From Anaerosphaera aminiphila DSM 21120 (GTDB lineage Bacteria > Bacillota > Clostridia > Tissierellales > Peptoniphilaceae): a stretch of DNA of 64,000 bases. The stretch spans positions 372,001 through 436,000 of the forward strand of contig NZ_FQXI01000001.1 of NCBI RefSeq assembly GCF_900129925.1, read 5' to 3'. Shown here piece after piece: positions 1 to 8,025 of this stretch; within the stretch, counting starts at the first letter, position 1; each line of letters opens with the position of its first letter. The notes below the pieces were generated by a model. That model ran no database searches, had not been told where the DNA came from, and worked only from the letters and a program-made list of their open reading frames with translations. The translations under genes were made by a program, and so were the position numbers.

Positions 1-434
1 GGCTGTCCAATGGCATCCCTAAAATTAAACCCTAGCATCTGTAAAACATTGAATGTTTCCACTGAAATAATCGGTTTAATAATCCCCATTAATTGCTGAA
101 GTTCTTCTGTTGATGTTGAGGACTGATTAAAATTCATAGCTTTTTCCAGTAACTCTTCTATTACAGGCATTAAACTTTGCGTAATATACTGAACATCTTC
201 ATCAGTTATTTTCTGGAATGATGTTAATTCTTCATATTTTTGAGCAATTTCTATAAGTGAACGCTTATCAGATATTAACTCATCGATAATGCTTTCCAGC
301 TCTAATATTATGCCATCTTTGTCCCCAGAAGCTTTTACTTTTTTAACCTTATCGCTAATTGTTGTTATAGTTTGTTTTGAAATAATCTTAGCTAACTCTA
401 TTCCTAATTCTATTAATATTTTATTTGTATCCAT
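1..434 (-). CDS. Hypothetical protein, 3' end outside window
   Basis: An open frame runs from an ATG at 434 through the left edge, giving at least 144 residues, so the C-terminus is missing. A strong GGAGGGG ribosome binding site sits 6 bases before the ATG. The protein looks soluble and mostly helical, with many Ile, Leu, Glu and Lys residues, no membrane segment and no signal peptide. A Gly-Phe-Asn-Phe motif lies near residue 138. I do not recognise the family. It is transcribed away from the RloC-like gene and sits beside defence-type genes, but that position alone does not give it a function. Confidence 0.7.
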   Translation of the reverse strand, partial: MDTNKILIELGIELAKIISKQTITTISDKVKKVKASGDKDGIILELESIIDELISDKRSLIEIAQKYEELTSFQKITDEDVQYITQSLMPVIEELLEKAMNFNQSSTSTEELQQLMGIIKPIISVETFNVLQMLGFNFRDAIGQ

Positions 435-758
435 ATTTTACCCCTCCATTTATGATTAATAGATTTGTTACACTCCGCTATAATCAATTGTAAACTCTAG
501 GCTAATATACTAGAGCTTAATATGATTTCTCTGCTCTTAAATACAACTTTATCACAATTGATTTTAAATTCAAAGTTATTATCTCTGAAGAAAAATAATC
601 TCATATTTCTTAATTTTCAAAATTCAAAAATATTAAGTGCATTTTTAATTTTATCAACGCCTATTTTACAAAATATCTAATAACTAATGAAATAATAAAA
701 TAAATACGTTATCATATAAGTATAAATAAATAAAAAATAAGTACGGAGCGTGGCATAT
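435..758. other. Intergenic region between divergent genes
   Basis: AT-rich spacer that must hold the promoters of the leftward hypothetical gene and the rightward ATPase gene. I see no convincing -35/-10 pair, RNA gene or longer repeat. No ORF here has both a ribosome binding site and protein-like composition. Confidence 0.5.
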
Positions 759-3080
759 ATGGGAGAAATATCTTTAGATTTATCTAAACAAGAATATTTA
801 GTTTTTGACATTTCCAAAAATTCTAAATTAATGTTAAAAAATAAGAATTTTATATTTGGAAAAAATGGTTCAGGTAAGTCAACTTTATGTGAACTAATTA
901 AGTCGCAATTTAATGAAACACATAATGTCTTTATTTTTTCAGGCTTTGAAAACATTCTCATTGATAATAAATTGGGTGCTGTTGTTTTAGGAAAAGAAAA
1001 TATCCAGATTCAAACAGATTTACTTTTTCTAGACAAGGAAATAGAAAAGTTACGTGAAAGAAAACAAAAACAGGAATTATTACTGAAACAATTGCAATGG
1101 ATTGACACCTATAAAGAAGACGGGATAGAAAAACATGAATTATTACAAAAAAAGGAAGATGATGAACATAAGTATAAAGAAAAAAAAGAAGAAATCGATA
1201 AATTTTGTCAAGAAAAAGCTAGAATATTAAAGAGCAAAGAGCGACCTCAAATTACTAAACCTACATATAACAAACAAGATTTTTCTAATGATATCCCTAA
1301 CAAATGTAGACTAAATAGAGAAGAGATTGAAAACCTTGAAAAAATATTAATCGAAAATACTAAAAAAGATGTTCCGAAATTTCACTTTCCAAAGTTTGAT
1401 TTAAAAAATCTACTTGAAGAAATAAACAATGTTTTGCAAAAAAAAGTAAAAGAAACAATTATTATAGAAGAATTAAAAGACCAACCCACTAAACAGGCAT
1501 TTGCAAGAGAAGGATTGAGAATTCATAAAGATGTTGATGTATGCTCTTTTTGTGGTAACCACATTACTGAATCAAGAAAAACAAAGTTAGAACGTTATTT
1601 TTCTGTCAGTGAAGTTGAAAAATTAGAAAAACTAATAAAAAGTTTTGTTCAGAAGATTAACGAAAACTTGAAGTTTTTAAACAACATTAATGATTTAGAT
1701 AAAGGTCTTTTTTATGAAAAATTTTATAAAAGAGTGGATGCTGCAAATTTGAACATAAATTCAAAAAAAACAGAATATAAGCTGTTTTTTCAACAATTGA
1801 TTGAAAAATTGGAAGAAAAAGAAAAAAACTTGTTTGGAACTGTTGAGATAGCATTAGTCAAGATTCCCGAATGCTTAAGCACAGAGGAAGATGAAATTAA
1901 CAGTTTAATAGCAGATAATAATAATTTCAGTAAAAATTTATATATGGAACAAAATGCAGCACAAAAAAGTCTTAGATTACATTATGTCGCCGAATATTTA
2001 GAGCAAACTAGCACATATAAAGATAATTGGCTTGGATATGAAAATGAAGAAAAATCATTAAATGATTTAGAAGTTATTAAAAACACTGCTGAAAAAATAC
2101 TAGCTTCAAAAATTTCCGAGATCAAAGGAAGCCCAGATAAAAAGGAAGATACATTATTATTCATAAAGGATGAAATTTCTGAAAAAACACATGAAAAGAA
2201 TGAACTATTAAAAAAGACTAAGAATACATCTCAATCTGCTATTAATATTAATGAGAAACTAAAAAACACAGGGAAAGATAACCTTGAGTTGCACCTTGTT
2301 AAAGATGACGATAAAGTGGAACATTATCTAATCCAAGAGGGAGATAACTATAGAGATATTGATAAAATATCTACTGGCGAGAAGAATATTATAGCATTTT
2401 TGTATTTTTTAGAAAGTTTAAGTGATCTAGAAATTGAAAAGTCAAAGCCCAAAATAATTATTTTAGATGATCCTATGAACTCAAATGATGATACAATGCA
2501 ATATTTAATAATTACAGAATTACAGAAATTATATCAGGGCTCTAAATATAGAGACAAATTTAATTCAGATAAAGATTTCTTTATTTGTCTCACTCATAAT
2601 GCACATTTTTACATCAATGTGCAACCTCATGGATACTTTAAAGATAAAAAAATAGATAAAGAAACTAACAAAGTAATAGAAGTTTCAAAATACGATAAGA
2701 ATAATTTTTATATAATAGAAAACAGAAATTTCCGAAAGATTACCTCCGAAAAAGAAGACCTTAACACCCACTATGAGTATCTATGGATGGAATTAGAAGA
2801 GTTATACAATAGAAATTTGCTCAACTCCATGCTTAATTCAATGCGAAGGATTATCGAAACCTATATGAATTTCAACAAAATAGAACAAGACTCTTTCTAT
2901 AATGGAAAAGAAGAATATATGAAAATATTTAACGTTAACTCACATTCTATAGATGATTTATCTGCTGAAATGATCGGAAAAACTAAAGAAGATTTATTAG
3001 CCATGTTTAAACAGCTATTTATTGATAATGACTCCGAAAACCATTTTAACACTTATTGGAAGGTTACCTCTGATCAATAA
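759..3080 (+). CDS. AAA_13-type ATPase with zinc hook, RloC/PrrC-like predicted anticodon nuclease
   Basis: A 773-residue SMC/Rad50-like ATPase. The Walker A motif GKNGSGKST is at residues 34-42. Long charged coiled coils flank a CSFC zinc-hook motif at 262-265. An ABC-type signature (STGEKN, about 538-543) and Walker B (KIIILDDP, about 565-572) follow. The C-terminal 100 residues carry Arg696-x3-Glu700 and a Ser-His at 728-729, the spacing expected of the Arg-Glu-His triad of PrrC/RloC anticodon nucleases, which are HEPN-type RNases. Known RloC proteins cut tRNA in phage defence; that role here is inferred. A GTG start at 750 is possible, but GGAG at 745-748 is only 1 base from it and 10 bases from the ATG at 759, so I prefer the ATG. 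Other AAA_13 or OLD-like nucleases are alternatives. Confidence 0.78.
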   Translation: MGEISLDLSKQEYLVFDISKNSKLMLKNKNFIFGKNGSGKSTLCELIKSQFNETHNVFIFSGFENILIDNKLGAVVLGKENIQIQTDLLFLDKEIEKLRERKQKQELLLKQLQWIDTYKEDGIEKHELLQKKEDDEHKYKEKKEEIDKFCQEKARILKSKERPQITKPTYNKQDFSNDIPNKCRLNREEIENLEKILIENTKKDVPKFHFPKFDLKNLLEEINNVLQKKVKETIIIEELKDQPTKQAFAREGLRIHKDVDVCSFCGNHITESRKTKLERYFSVSEVEKLEKLIKSFVQKINENLKFLNNINDLDKGLFYEKFYKRVDAANLNINSKKTEYKLFFQQLIEKLEEKEKNLFGTVEIALVKIPECLSTEEDEINSLIADNNNFSKNLYMEQNAAQKSLRLHYVAEYLEQTSTYKDNWLGYENEEKSLNDLEVIKNTAEKILASKISEIKGSPDKKEDTLLFIKDEISEKTHEKNELLKKTKNTSQSAININEKLKNTGKDNLELHLVKDDDKVEHYLIQEGDNYRDIDKISTGEKNIIAFLYFLESLSDLEIEKSKPKIIILDDPMNSNDDTMQYLIITELQKLYQGSKYRDKFNSDKDFFICLTHNAHFYINVQPHGYFKDKKIDKETNKVIEVSKYDKNNFYIIENRNFRKITSEKEDLNTHYEYLWMELEELYNRNLLNSMLNSMRRIIETYMNFNKIEQDSFYNGKEEYMKIFNVNSHSIDDLSAEMIGKTKEDLLAMFKQLFIDNDSENHFNTYWKVTSDQ

Positions 3081-3210
3081 AAAATGTAACATTTTAAAAG
3101 CTTTTATTTCACTTTCTTAATCAAGATAAATATAATAATACTTGACAATAATTACCTTAGAAAGAAATGAACTCAACACTCTATTATATTTTTCATGCTA
3201 CAATCAGATA

Positions 3211-3295
3211 AGTCCATAGAAAGTTCTCTTAAAATTATTTGTATTATTATTTTTCATGTTTCTAAATGAACCATCTAATGAACCATCTATGGACT
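3211..3295. repeat. Inverted repeat with embedded 12-bp tandem duplication
   Basis: AGTCCATAGA at 3211-3220 is repeated in inverse orientation at 3286-3295, giving two 10-bp arms 65 bp apart. Just inside the right arm, AATGAACCATCT occurs twice in tandem (3265-3276 and 3277-3288). The element lies between two convergent genes, the ATPase and the Abi_C gene. There is no T-tract, so it is not an obvious terminator. It may be a junction scar or chance. Confidence 0.4.
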
Positions 3296-3301
3296 AGCTA
3301 A

Positions 3302-4144
3302 TTATTCAGTTTCTTCTAGTTTAGACAATAAATATTCTGAAATTAAACCCATTGATTTAATAGCCATCTTTGCTTCATCTTCTGATACCATACTTAAAAA
3401 CGGCCTTCCATGTCCTGTTCCTTCTTTATTTCTTAATTTATTAATGGAGCATGCCAATTCATAAAGTGCCCGCTCTACTCTTTTTTGTGCAGGCTCATTG
3501 GGTTTAGGTACCTCCTCTGAAGTTGCTAAACCCAATGTTATAAATGCTTGTCCTAATAAAGTAGGAAAATTAGTTTGATTAGAGTAATGACCCAATTTTG
3601 ACTGTAAAATAAATGCTGAAACAGCCTCCATAAGATCTTTACTCGTTCCTACTAAAAGAGCCGCATCGTCTGCGCCTTTTATTGCCCTTTCCGCATATGT
3701 CCTCAAAACTTTATGTTTTTCAATATTTCTTAAGTTGTCTAAAACTAAACTCGATATACTCCCGTCCGAAAATAATTGATACCCTTCACTTTTGAAAGCC
3801 ACTTTTAAATTTTCGATACCCTCAATACCAACAAAATTTGGAGATTCTTTTCTAAACCCACCTACGGATTTTACCAGCGTCAGCAGCAGATAAACAAGTT
3901 TTTCTCCAGCAATAAGATTATTATCTATTGACCAAGTTAAAACTGCACGTACTCTTTTCGCCTTTCCAACTACTTTACCAGCTTGCTTAGGATCTGCATT
4001 ACTAAGTCCAGATCTATTAAACTCACACTCAATATCATAGTGACTCGGCTCTCGTTTTGGTACTATCTGAGAATCGTCAATCATCTTAGCAATTGCCACA
4101 GCTATAGTATCATTTAATGGTAATTTTGTAATAGGATCCAACAA
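3302..4144 (-). CDS. Abortive infection protein with Abi_C/HEPN-like C-terminus
   Basis: A 280-residue cytoplasmic protein. Residues about 220-275 match the abortive-infection C-terminal (Abi_C) family, with RNKEGTGHGR at 238-247. Arg238 and His245 are six residues apart, fitting the RX4-6H motif of HEPN ribonucleases. The N-terminal 200 residues are helical and not recognised. The start is TTG at 4144, preceded at 6 bases by GGAGG. Abi_C proteins are known or predicted to stop growth on phage infection; the RNase mechanism here is an inference from the motif. It converges on the RloC-like gene, so the two make a possible defence pair but do not form an operon. Confidence 0.75.
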   Translation of the reverse strand: MLDPITKLPLNDTIAVAIAKMIDDSQIVPKREPSHYDIECEFNRSGLSNADPKQAGKVVGKAKRVRAVLTWSIDNNLIAGEKLVYLLLTLVKSVGGFRKESPNFVGIEGIENLKVAFKSEGYQLFSDGSISSLVLDNLRNIEKHKVLRTYAERAIKGADDAALLVGTSKDLMEAVSAFILQSKLGHYSNQTNFPTLLGQAFITLGLATSEEVPKPNEPAQKRVERALYELACSINKLRNKEGTGHGRPFLSMVSEDEAKMAIKSMGLISEYLLSKLEETE

Positions 4145-4533
4145 TGATTTCCTCCTTCCAATAACTTACAACAAAATCAACTTTTACTCTCATATATACT
4201 TATTCCATAACCATACAATTATGATAAATATGTTGATATACAAGTTTTAGTCAAATTTAAACTATATAATTTCAATGCATTGTCCCTGTCATTTCTAAAG
4301 AATATTCTATATTATAACCTTAGTTTTTCCGAACGAAAATATTTTATATTTCCATTTTTATTCATCCTCATATTTTTATTTTAATATCTAATTTATTTTT
4401 CCATAATTCGAGATTCAAACTCTTTATAATATTATAGCGTAAAAATAAATTAACTACTATTATCATTATATAGTTTTATTTTGCAATGATATTTTTTATA
4501 TCAACAAAATTTTATAAGCATATAACTTTTATA
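4145..4533. other. Intergenic region
   Basis: About 390 bases of AT-rich DNA between the leftward Abi_C gene and the rightward toxin-antitoxin operon. Beyond the GGAGG site of the Abi_C gene I see no RNA gene, repeat or supported ORF. Confidence 0.5.
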
Positions 4534-4562
4534 TTGCATGTTTCGACAAGATGTTGTACAAT
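4534..4562 (+). promoter_or_regulatory. yefM-yoeB promoter with TGTACA operator
   Basis: TTGCAT (4534-4539) and TACAAT (4557-4562) are spaced by 17 bp. The -10 overlaps TTGTACAA (4554-4561), an 8-bp palindrome with the TGTACA core that YefM is known to bind in E. coli. The arrangement predicts autorepression by the antitoxin complex. The antitoxin ATG lies 22 bases downstream. Confidence 0.7.
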
Positions 4563-4584
4563 AAAGGAAAAGGAGGGTTGTCTT

Positions 4585-4839
4585 ATGGAAGCAACAACTT
4601 ATAGTAATTTTAGACAAAACCTTAAAAAATATATGCACAGTATAAACGAAAATTCAAATGCTTTAATAGTTACATCTAAAGATAATAAAGACATAGTTGC
4701 TATATCTAAGTCAGATTATGATAATTTAATGGAAAATTTATATTTATTGTCCAGCGAAACAAATAGAAATTATATAAATGAATCTATTGAGCAATTTGAA
4801 AATGAAGACTATGAAACTCTATCTTTGGATGAAATTTAA
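4585..4839 (+). CDS. yefM: YefM/Phd-family antitoxin
   Basis: An 84-residue antitoxin of the Phd/YefM family. The N-terminus (MEATTYSNFRQNLKKYM) is the typical DNA-binding half, and the acidic C-terminus (about 60-84) would wrap and inhibit the toxin. The start was set at the ATG at 4585, because AAGGAGGG lies 8 bases upstream and the family begins here; a longer reading from 4486 would cross the promoter. The toxin gene follows 2 bases later, so the two are translated together. YefM-YoeB pairs are known to be autoregulated and to release the toxin when the antitoxin is degraded under stress. Confidence 0.9.
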   Translation: MEATTYSNFRQNLKKYMHSINENSNALIVTSKDNKDIVAISKSDYDNLMENLYLLSSETNRNYINESIEQFENEDYETLSLDEI

Positions 4840-4841
4840 TT

Positions 4842-5102
4842 ATGGAGTTACGTTGGTCAAAAAATGCTCTTAAAGATATAGAGTATTGGAAGAAAACTGA
4901 TTCTACAAAAGTAAAAAGAATAAAAGAATTAATTAACAATATCGTAGATTCTCCCTATGAAGGGATTGGTAAGCCGGAACCTTTACGATTTGAATGGACA
5001 GGATATTGGTCTAGAAGAATAAACTCGGAGCATAGGTTAATTTATAAGTACAATGAACAATATATTGAAATAGTTTCCTGTAGATACCATTATGGTAAAT
5101 AA
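4842..5102 (+). CDS. yoeB: YoeB/Txe-family mRNA interferase toxin
   Basis: An 86-residue toxin of the RelE superfamily. Glu46, Arg65, His83 and Tyr84 fall at the positions of the catalytic residues of E. coli YoeB, so the toxin should be active. YoeB cleaves mRNA in the ribosomal A site, mainly at start codons. The gene begins 2 bases after yefM stops, and a stem-loop terminator follows at 5122. I see no frame damage. Confidence 0.92.
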   Translation: MELRWSKNALKDIEYWKKTDSTKVKRIKELINNIVDSPYEGIGKPEPLRFEWTGYWSRRINSEHRLIYKYNEQYIEIVSCRYHYGK

Positions 5103-5121
5103 TCACATTACTATTTACAAC

Positions 5122-5157
5122 AAAAACTGCAACGTCTTTCATACCGTTGCAGTTTTT
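5122..5157. terminator. Terminator after yefM-yoeB
   Basis: Thirteen-bp perfect stem, AAAAACTGCAACG (5122-5134) with its complement at 5145-5157, and a 10-base loop. It ends in a T-run on both strands, so it may also stop leftward transcription. Confidence 0.85.
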
Positions 5158-5196
5158 ATAATTTTTTAAAATAAGATAAATAGATATATAATTAAC

Positions 5197-5250
5197 TTTC
5201 ACCGCCAAATTCAATATAATGGCGGAGTAAAATAAACGATGGCGGTGAAA
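5197..5250. repeat. 11-bp inverted repeat with internal half-site
   Basis: TTTCACCGCCA (5197-5207) and TGGCGGTGAAA (5240-5250) are perfect inverse copies 32 bp apart. A third TGGCGG lies between them at 5220-5225. It is unusually GC-rich for this region and lies between the yoeB terminator and the 3' end of the BlaI-like gene. No T-tract follows it, so it could be a protein-binding site or mobile-element remnant. Confidence 0.45.
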
Positions 5251-5282
5251 CACTTTTAATATTTAACTGCTATTATAAATTT

Positions 5283-5696
5283 CTAATTATTTTTCTCTTG
5301 CTCTTTTAACATACTCTTTATATTTTTAATAGTGCTTTCATCTATTTTGTTAACTGATATTAAAAATTTAAAAAAGTCATTTAATGCAGCTTTACTTGGT
5401 GAAAGCTTTAAATAATCAGATTTAAATATCATTGCATCATACTCATCTTTATTCAAAGACGCCTTATATGTTCTTCCATAATTTTTCCCCGATTGAACAT
5501 ATCCCTCTACAACAATCGCTCCTTTTCCTAATAATTGATTTAATAAAATATGTATGGAACTTGCTTTCCAAGTTTTATTCTCTGTAAACTCAATTATTTC
5601 CGCTCTTGTTAACGCTCTATCTTCTTTCCATAAAGTGTTGAGTATTTGACTCTCATTATCTGACAACTGAAATCTTTTTTCCTCCAATTTTTTCAC
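5283..5696 (-). CDS. BlaI/MecI/CopY-family repressor, orphan
   Basis: A 137-residue protein with the winged-helix domain of the penicillinase repressor family (about residues 10-85, with a typical SDNESQILNTLW stretch and a recognition-helix region around WKASSIHILLNQLL). The known family members dimerise on TACA/TGTA-type operators upstream of bla, mec or cop genes. No BlaR1-type sensor protease or beta-lactamase gene is nearby, so its target is unknown. The reading from GTG 5696 has only a weak site; a TTG at 5687, 8 bases after AAAGG, is an equally good start and would give 134 residues. Confidence 0.75.
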   Translation of the reverse strand: MKKLEEKRFQLSDNESQILNTLWKEDRALTRAEIIEFTENKTWKASSIHILLNQLLGKGAIVVEGYVQSGKNYGRTYKASLNKDEYDAMIFKSDYLKLSPSKAALNDFFKFLISVNKIDESTIKNIKSMLKEQEKNN

Positions 5697-5764
5697 CTTT
5701 CTTATTAGAATTCCACATAAATAGAAAATACTATTACAATATACACTTAATTTTCAGAAATTCC

Positions 5765-5881
5765 TTATCGATATTCTTCTATTATCCGTTCTAATTCTTG
5801 AATTGTTTCGTCCGTAATATCATTTCTATGTTTCCACTTTTCATAACGTCTTCTCCATTTAGAAAAATATTCTTTCAACAT
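5765..5881 (-). CDS. Small charged protein, 38 residues
   Basis: A short ORF from ATG 5881 to TAA, preceded at 5 bases by GGGGGTG, a fair ribosome binding site. The product begins MLKEYFSKWRRRYEKW and is rich in Arg, Lys and Glu, likely helical and cytoplasmic. It lies 68 bases upstream of the BlaI-like gene on the same strand and may be cotranscribed with it. I do not recognise it, and it could be a chance ORF. Confidence 0.45.
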   Translation of the reverse strand: MLKEYFSKWRRRYEKWKHRNDITDETIQELERIIEEYR

Positions 5882-6202
5882 GCAATCACCCCCATTAATA
5901 GATCATCAAATATTAATAAGATACTATTTATATATAATATTATTCTACCACTAAATCATATTTTTATTTATATATATATTGAAATATATTCAATATAATA
6001 TTGTTGCAATCTACATATCTATTTACACTATTTTTTCAGTTCCCTAGATTACAGACATAATTTTTATGAGTAAAAATTATAAAATTATATTAAAACTCGT
6101 CTGCCATATTAAGCTTTTATAGCCGATTATCCTACTCAATTTTTATTGCATATGTATTTGCTTACTCTAACGATCAAAGTCTATCATTATCCTTTAAACT
6201 AT
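5882..6202. other. Intergenic region
   Basis: About 320 bases of very AT-rich DNA. The only structure I see is the inverted repeat ATATTGAA (5976-5983) / TTCAATAT (5989-5996) with a 5-base spacer, which might be an operator or chance in AT-rich sequence. No supported gene. Confidence 0.45.
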
Positions 6203-6239
6203 AAAAGTCATGTTTAGTGTCTTACTAAATATGACTTTT
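6203..6239 (-). terminator. Terminator after the XRE/YcxB gene
   Basis: A 16-bp stem with one G-T pair (6203-6218 with 6224-6239) and a 5-base loop lies 54 bases after the stop of the leftward gene. The T-tract is short. Confidence 0.65.
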
Positions 6240-6293
6240 AATAAAAAAACAAATTCATTTATTAAAACTAACATCTATATCATCTCTATAACC

Positions 6294-7934
6294 TTATTCT
6301 CCCGTTAATTCCTTATATTCTTTAGATCCTACATCAGACCATGACATTTTACCGCTAGATATAACTGTTCCACTGCTATATTCAAATGCATATATATCTA
6401 AAATTTTTGCATCTAATCTGGAATAACTTCCATCTGATACTTTTTTACTACGATAAAGGACATAAAGTCCACACTTATTGTTCTTTGAATCTCTGTCATA
6501 TTGAATAAATTCAATTTCATTCTCATTATCCTTCAAAACAATATATTCATATCCTTTAGCATCAATATCTTCTCGATAAATATATCCTTTTGGGCCAAAG
6601 ACTGTATCGTATATTTTCTGATAGCCTTGCATATACGTATTATCTTTTTCCTCGACTTCCTGTTTTAATGATGCATTCTTTTCTGTATTTTCATAATCTT
6701 TACTTTCTGGATATTTATTTCCCCATTCTTCATTAACAATTTTTTTCCATTCTTCTTCAGATATGTTTGGATTTGTATCCTCTTTATTTGTCATTGGACG
6801 AAGATACTTCATGTAAAACAAACCTTTGTCCTCATAAAGATAGTATCTTGTCTTGTCAAACCAAGGAGCTCTTTCTACTGTTATTGTCCCATTATCATTT
6901 TTTATTTCAGTTATTTTGGTATTACCCAAGTCTATATTAATACCAATAATTATTATAGAAAAGATTAAAATGCCAACTACTCCCATGATAATACTCACAA
7001 CTCGTGTCAATAATCTTTTTCTTTTACTTTTAATATTATATATCCACTCTCCTGTATTAATCATAAATAAAACATATGCTATTACAATTTGCATTAATAC
7101 AAAAATAAAAATAGTCAAATTCACAGAAACCCAATTCTTAAACACTAAATCTTCCGGCTTAAATAATTCGATGAATAATTCAAAAAAAACTGTAACAATC
7201 AAAAAAATAAGTAATACATAGAAAACTATGTTTTTCTCACTTATACGTGGTTTTTTCCCCATATTCTGCAAAAATTCGGAAAGTCCTTCACTAAAGGAAC
7301 TTTTTTCCAGAGGAACTATTCTCTTTATTTCATTTTCTCCAAGTAAGCAATAAAAGTATGTTTTGTTTTCTATTATTCTATATAGATCATCATAAAAAAC
7401 AGAATATTCAGACACCTTATTTTGTCCGGTGAAATAATCCACAAAAAAATCATAATGAGTTTCCAGACCTTGTACTGCCTTATATTTTTTGAAAGCCTTA
7501 CGAACAATATAACAATAAAGAATATACATAAACACCCAGAATAGACCCACTGCAATCAAAATATATATTCCTGCAATATTATCATTTATCGCAGCCTTTG
7601 AGATTCCCAGAGGTAATAACCCGATACCCCAGATAGAACTGGATATCATTATTCTTTTGCCCATAATTGTATAAAACATTTTTTTATACATATCAAAGGT
7701 GATTTTACTATATGCAGTGTATAAAGGTTTTTCTATCCTTTTCTGAAATTCTATTTCTGTCATATTTATGTTGAAAATCTGGGATAAAATAACAAGACTT
7801 TCTATAGAGGGTTTAGTTTTCCCTGACTCCCACCTTGATATAACTTCTTTGCTAAGGTTCATTTTTTCAGCTAATAATTCTTGAGATAAACCCTTTGCTT
7901 CTCTTAGCTCTTGTATTCTTTCACCAAGTGTCAT
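6294..7934 (-). CDS. Membrane-anchored XRE regulator with YcxB-like domain
   Basis: A 546-residue multidomain protein. An XRE-type helix-turn-helix occupies residues about 3-60. Two hydrophobic segments follow at about 90-148, then a YcxB-like domain around 175-230 (motif FYDDLYRIIENKTYFYCLL). Three more membrane segments lie at about 240-335, and a polar 200-residue C-terminal domain follows. The DNA-binding part should be cytoplasmic. The architecture suggests a one-component sensor that responds at the membrane, but signal and targets are unknown. The ATG at 7934 has GGAGG 8 bases upstream. The M50 protease gene lies 91 bp upstream on the same strand. Confidence 0.65.
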   Translation of the reverse strand: MTLGERIQELREAKGLSQELLAEKMNLSKEVISRWESGKTKPSIESLVILSQIFNINMTEIEFQKRIEKPLYTAYSKITFDMYKKMFYTIMGKRIMISSSIWGIGLLPLGISKAAINDNIAGIYILIAVGLFWVFMYILYCYIVRKAFKKYKAVQGLETHYDFFVDYFTGQNKVSEYSVFYDDLYRIIENKTYFYCLLGENEIKRIVPLEKSSFSEGLSEFLQNMGKKPRISEKNIVFYVLLIFLIVTVFFELFIELFKPEDLVFKNWVSVNLTIFIFVLMQIVIAYVLFMINTGEWIYNIKSKRKRLLTRVVSIIMGVVGILIFSIIIIGINIDLGNTKITEIKNDNGTITVERAPWFDKTRYYLYEDKGLFYMKYLRPMTNKEDTNPNISEEEWKKIVNEEWGNKYPESKDYENTEKNASLKQEVEEKDNTYMQGYQKIYDTVFGPKGYIYREDIDAKGYEYIVLKDNENEIEFIQYDRDSKNNKCGLYVLYRSKKVSDGSYSRLDAKILDIYAFEYSSGTVISSGKMSWSDVGSKEYKELTGE

Positions 7935-8025
7935 TTAGTCCACCTCCCAATTAAGTGAAGTAAATATACATTTTTACGAGTGTCTTTTCTATAACTTTTA
8001 GTTAAAGGTTATAGTTTCCATCTTA

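Noticed and set aside
4486-4584. N-terminal extension of the YefM antitoxin
   Set aside because: It runs through the promoter and operator; the family start and ribosome binding site place the ATG at 4585.
5941-6000. AT-rich inverted repeats
   Set aside because: The local AT content is so high that short inverted repeats are expected by chance; listed only within the intergenic entry.
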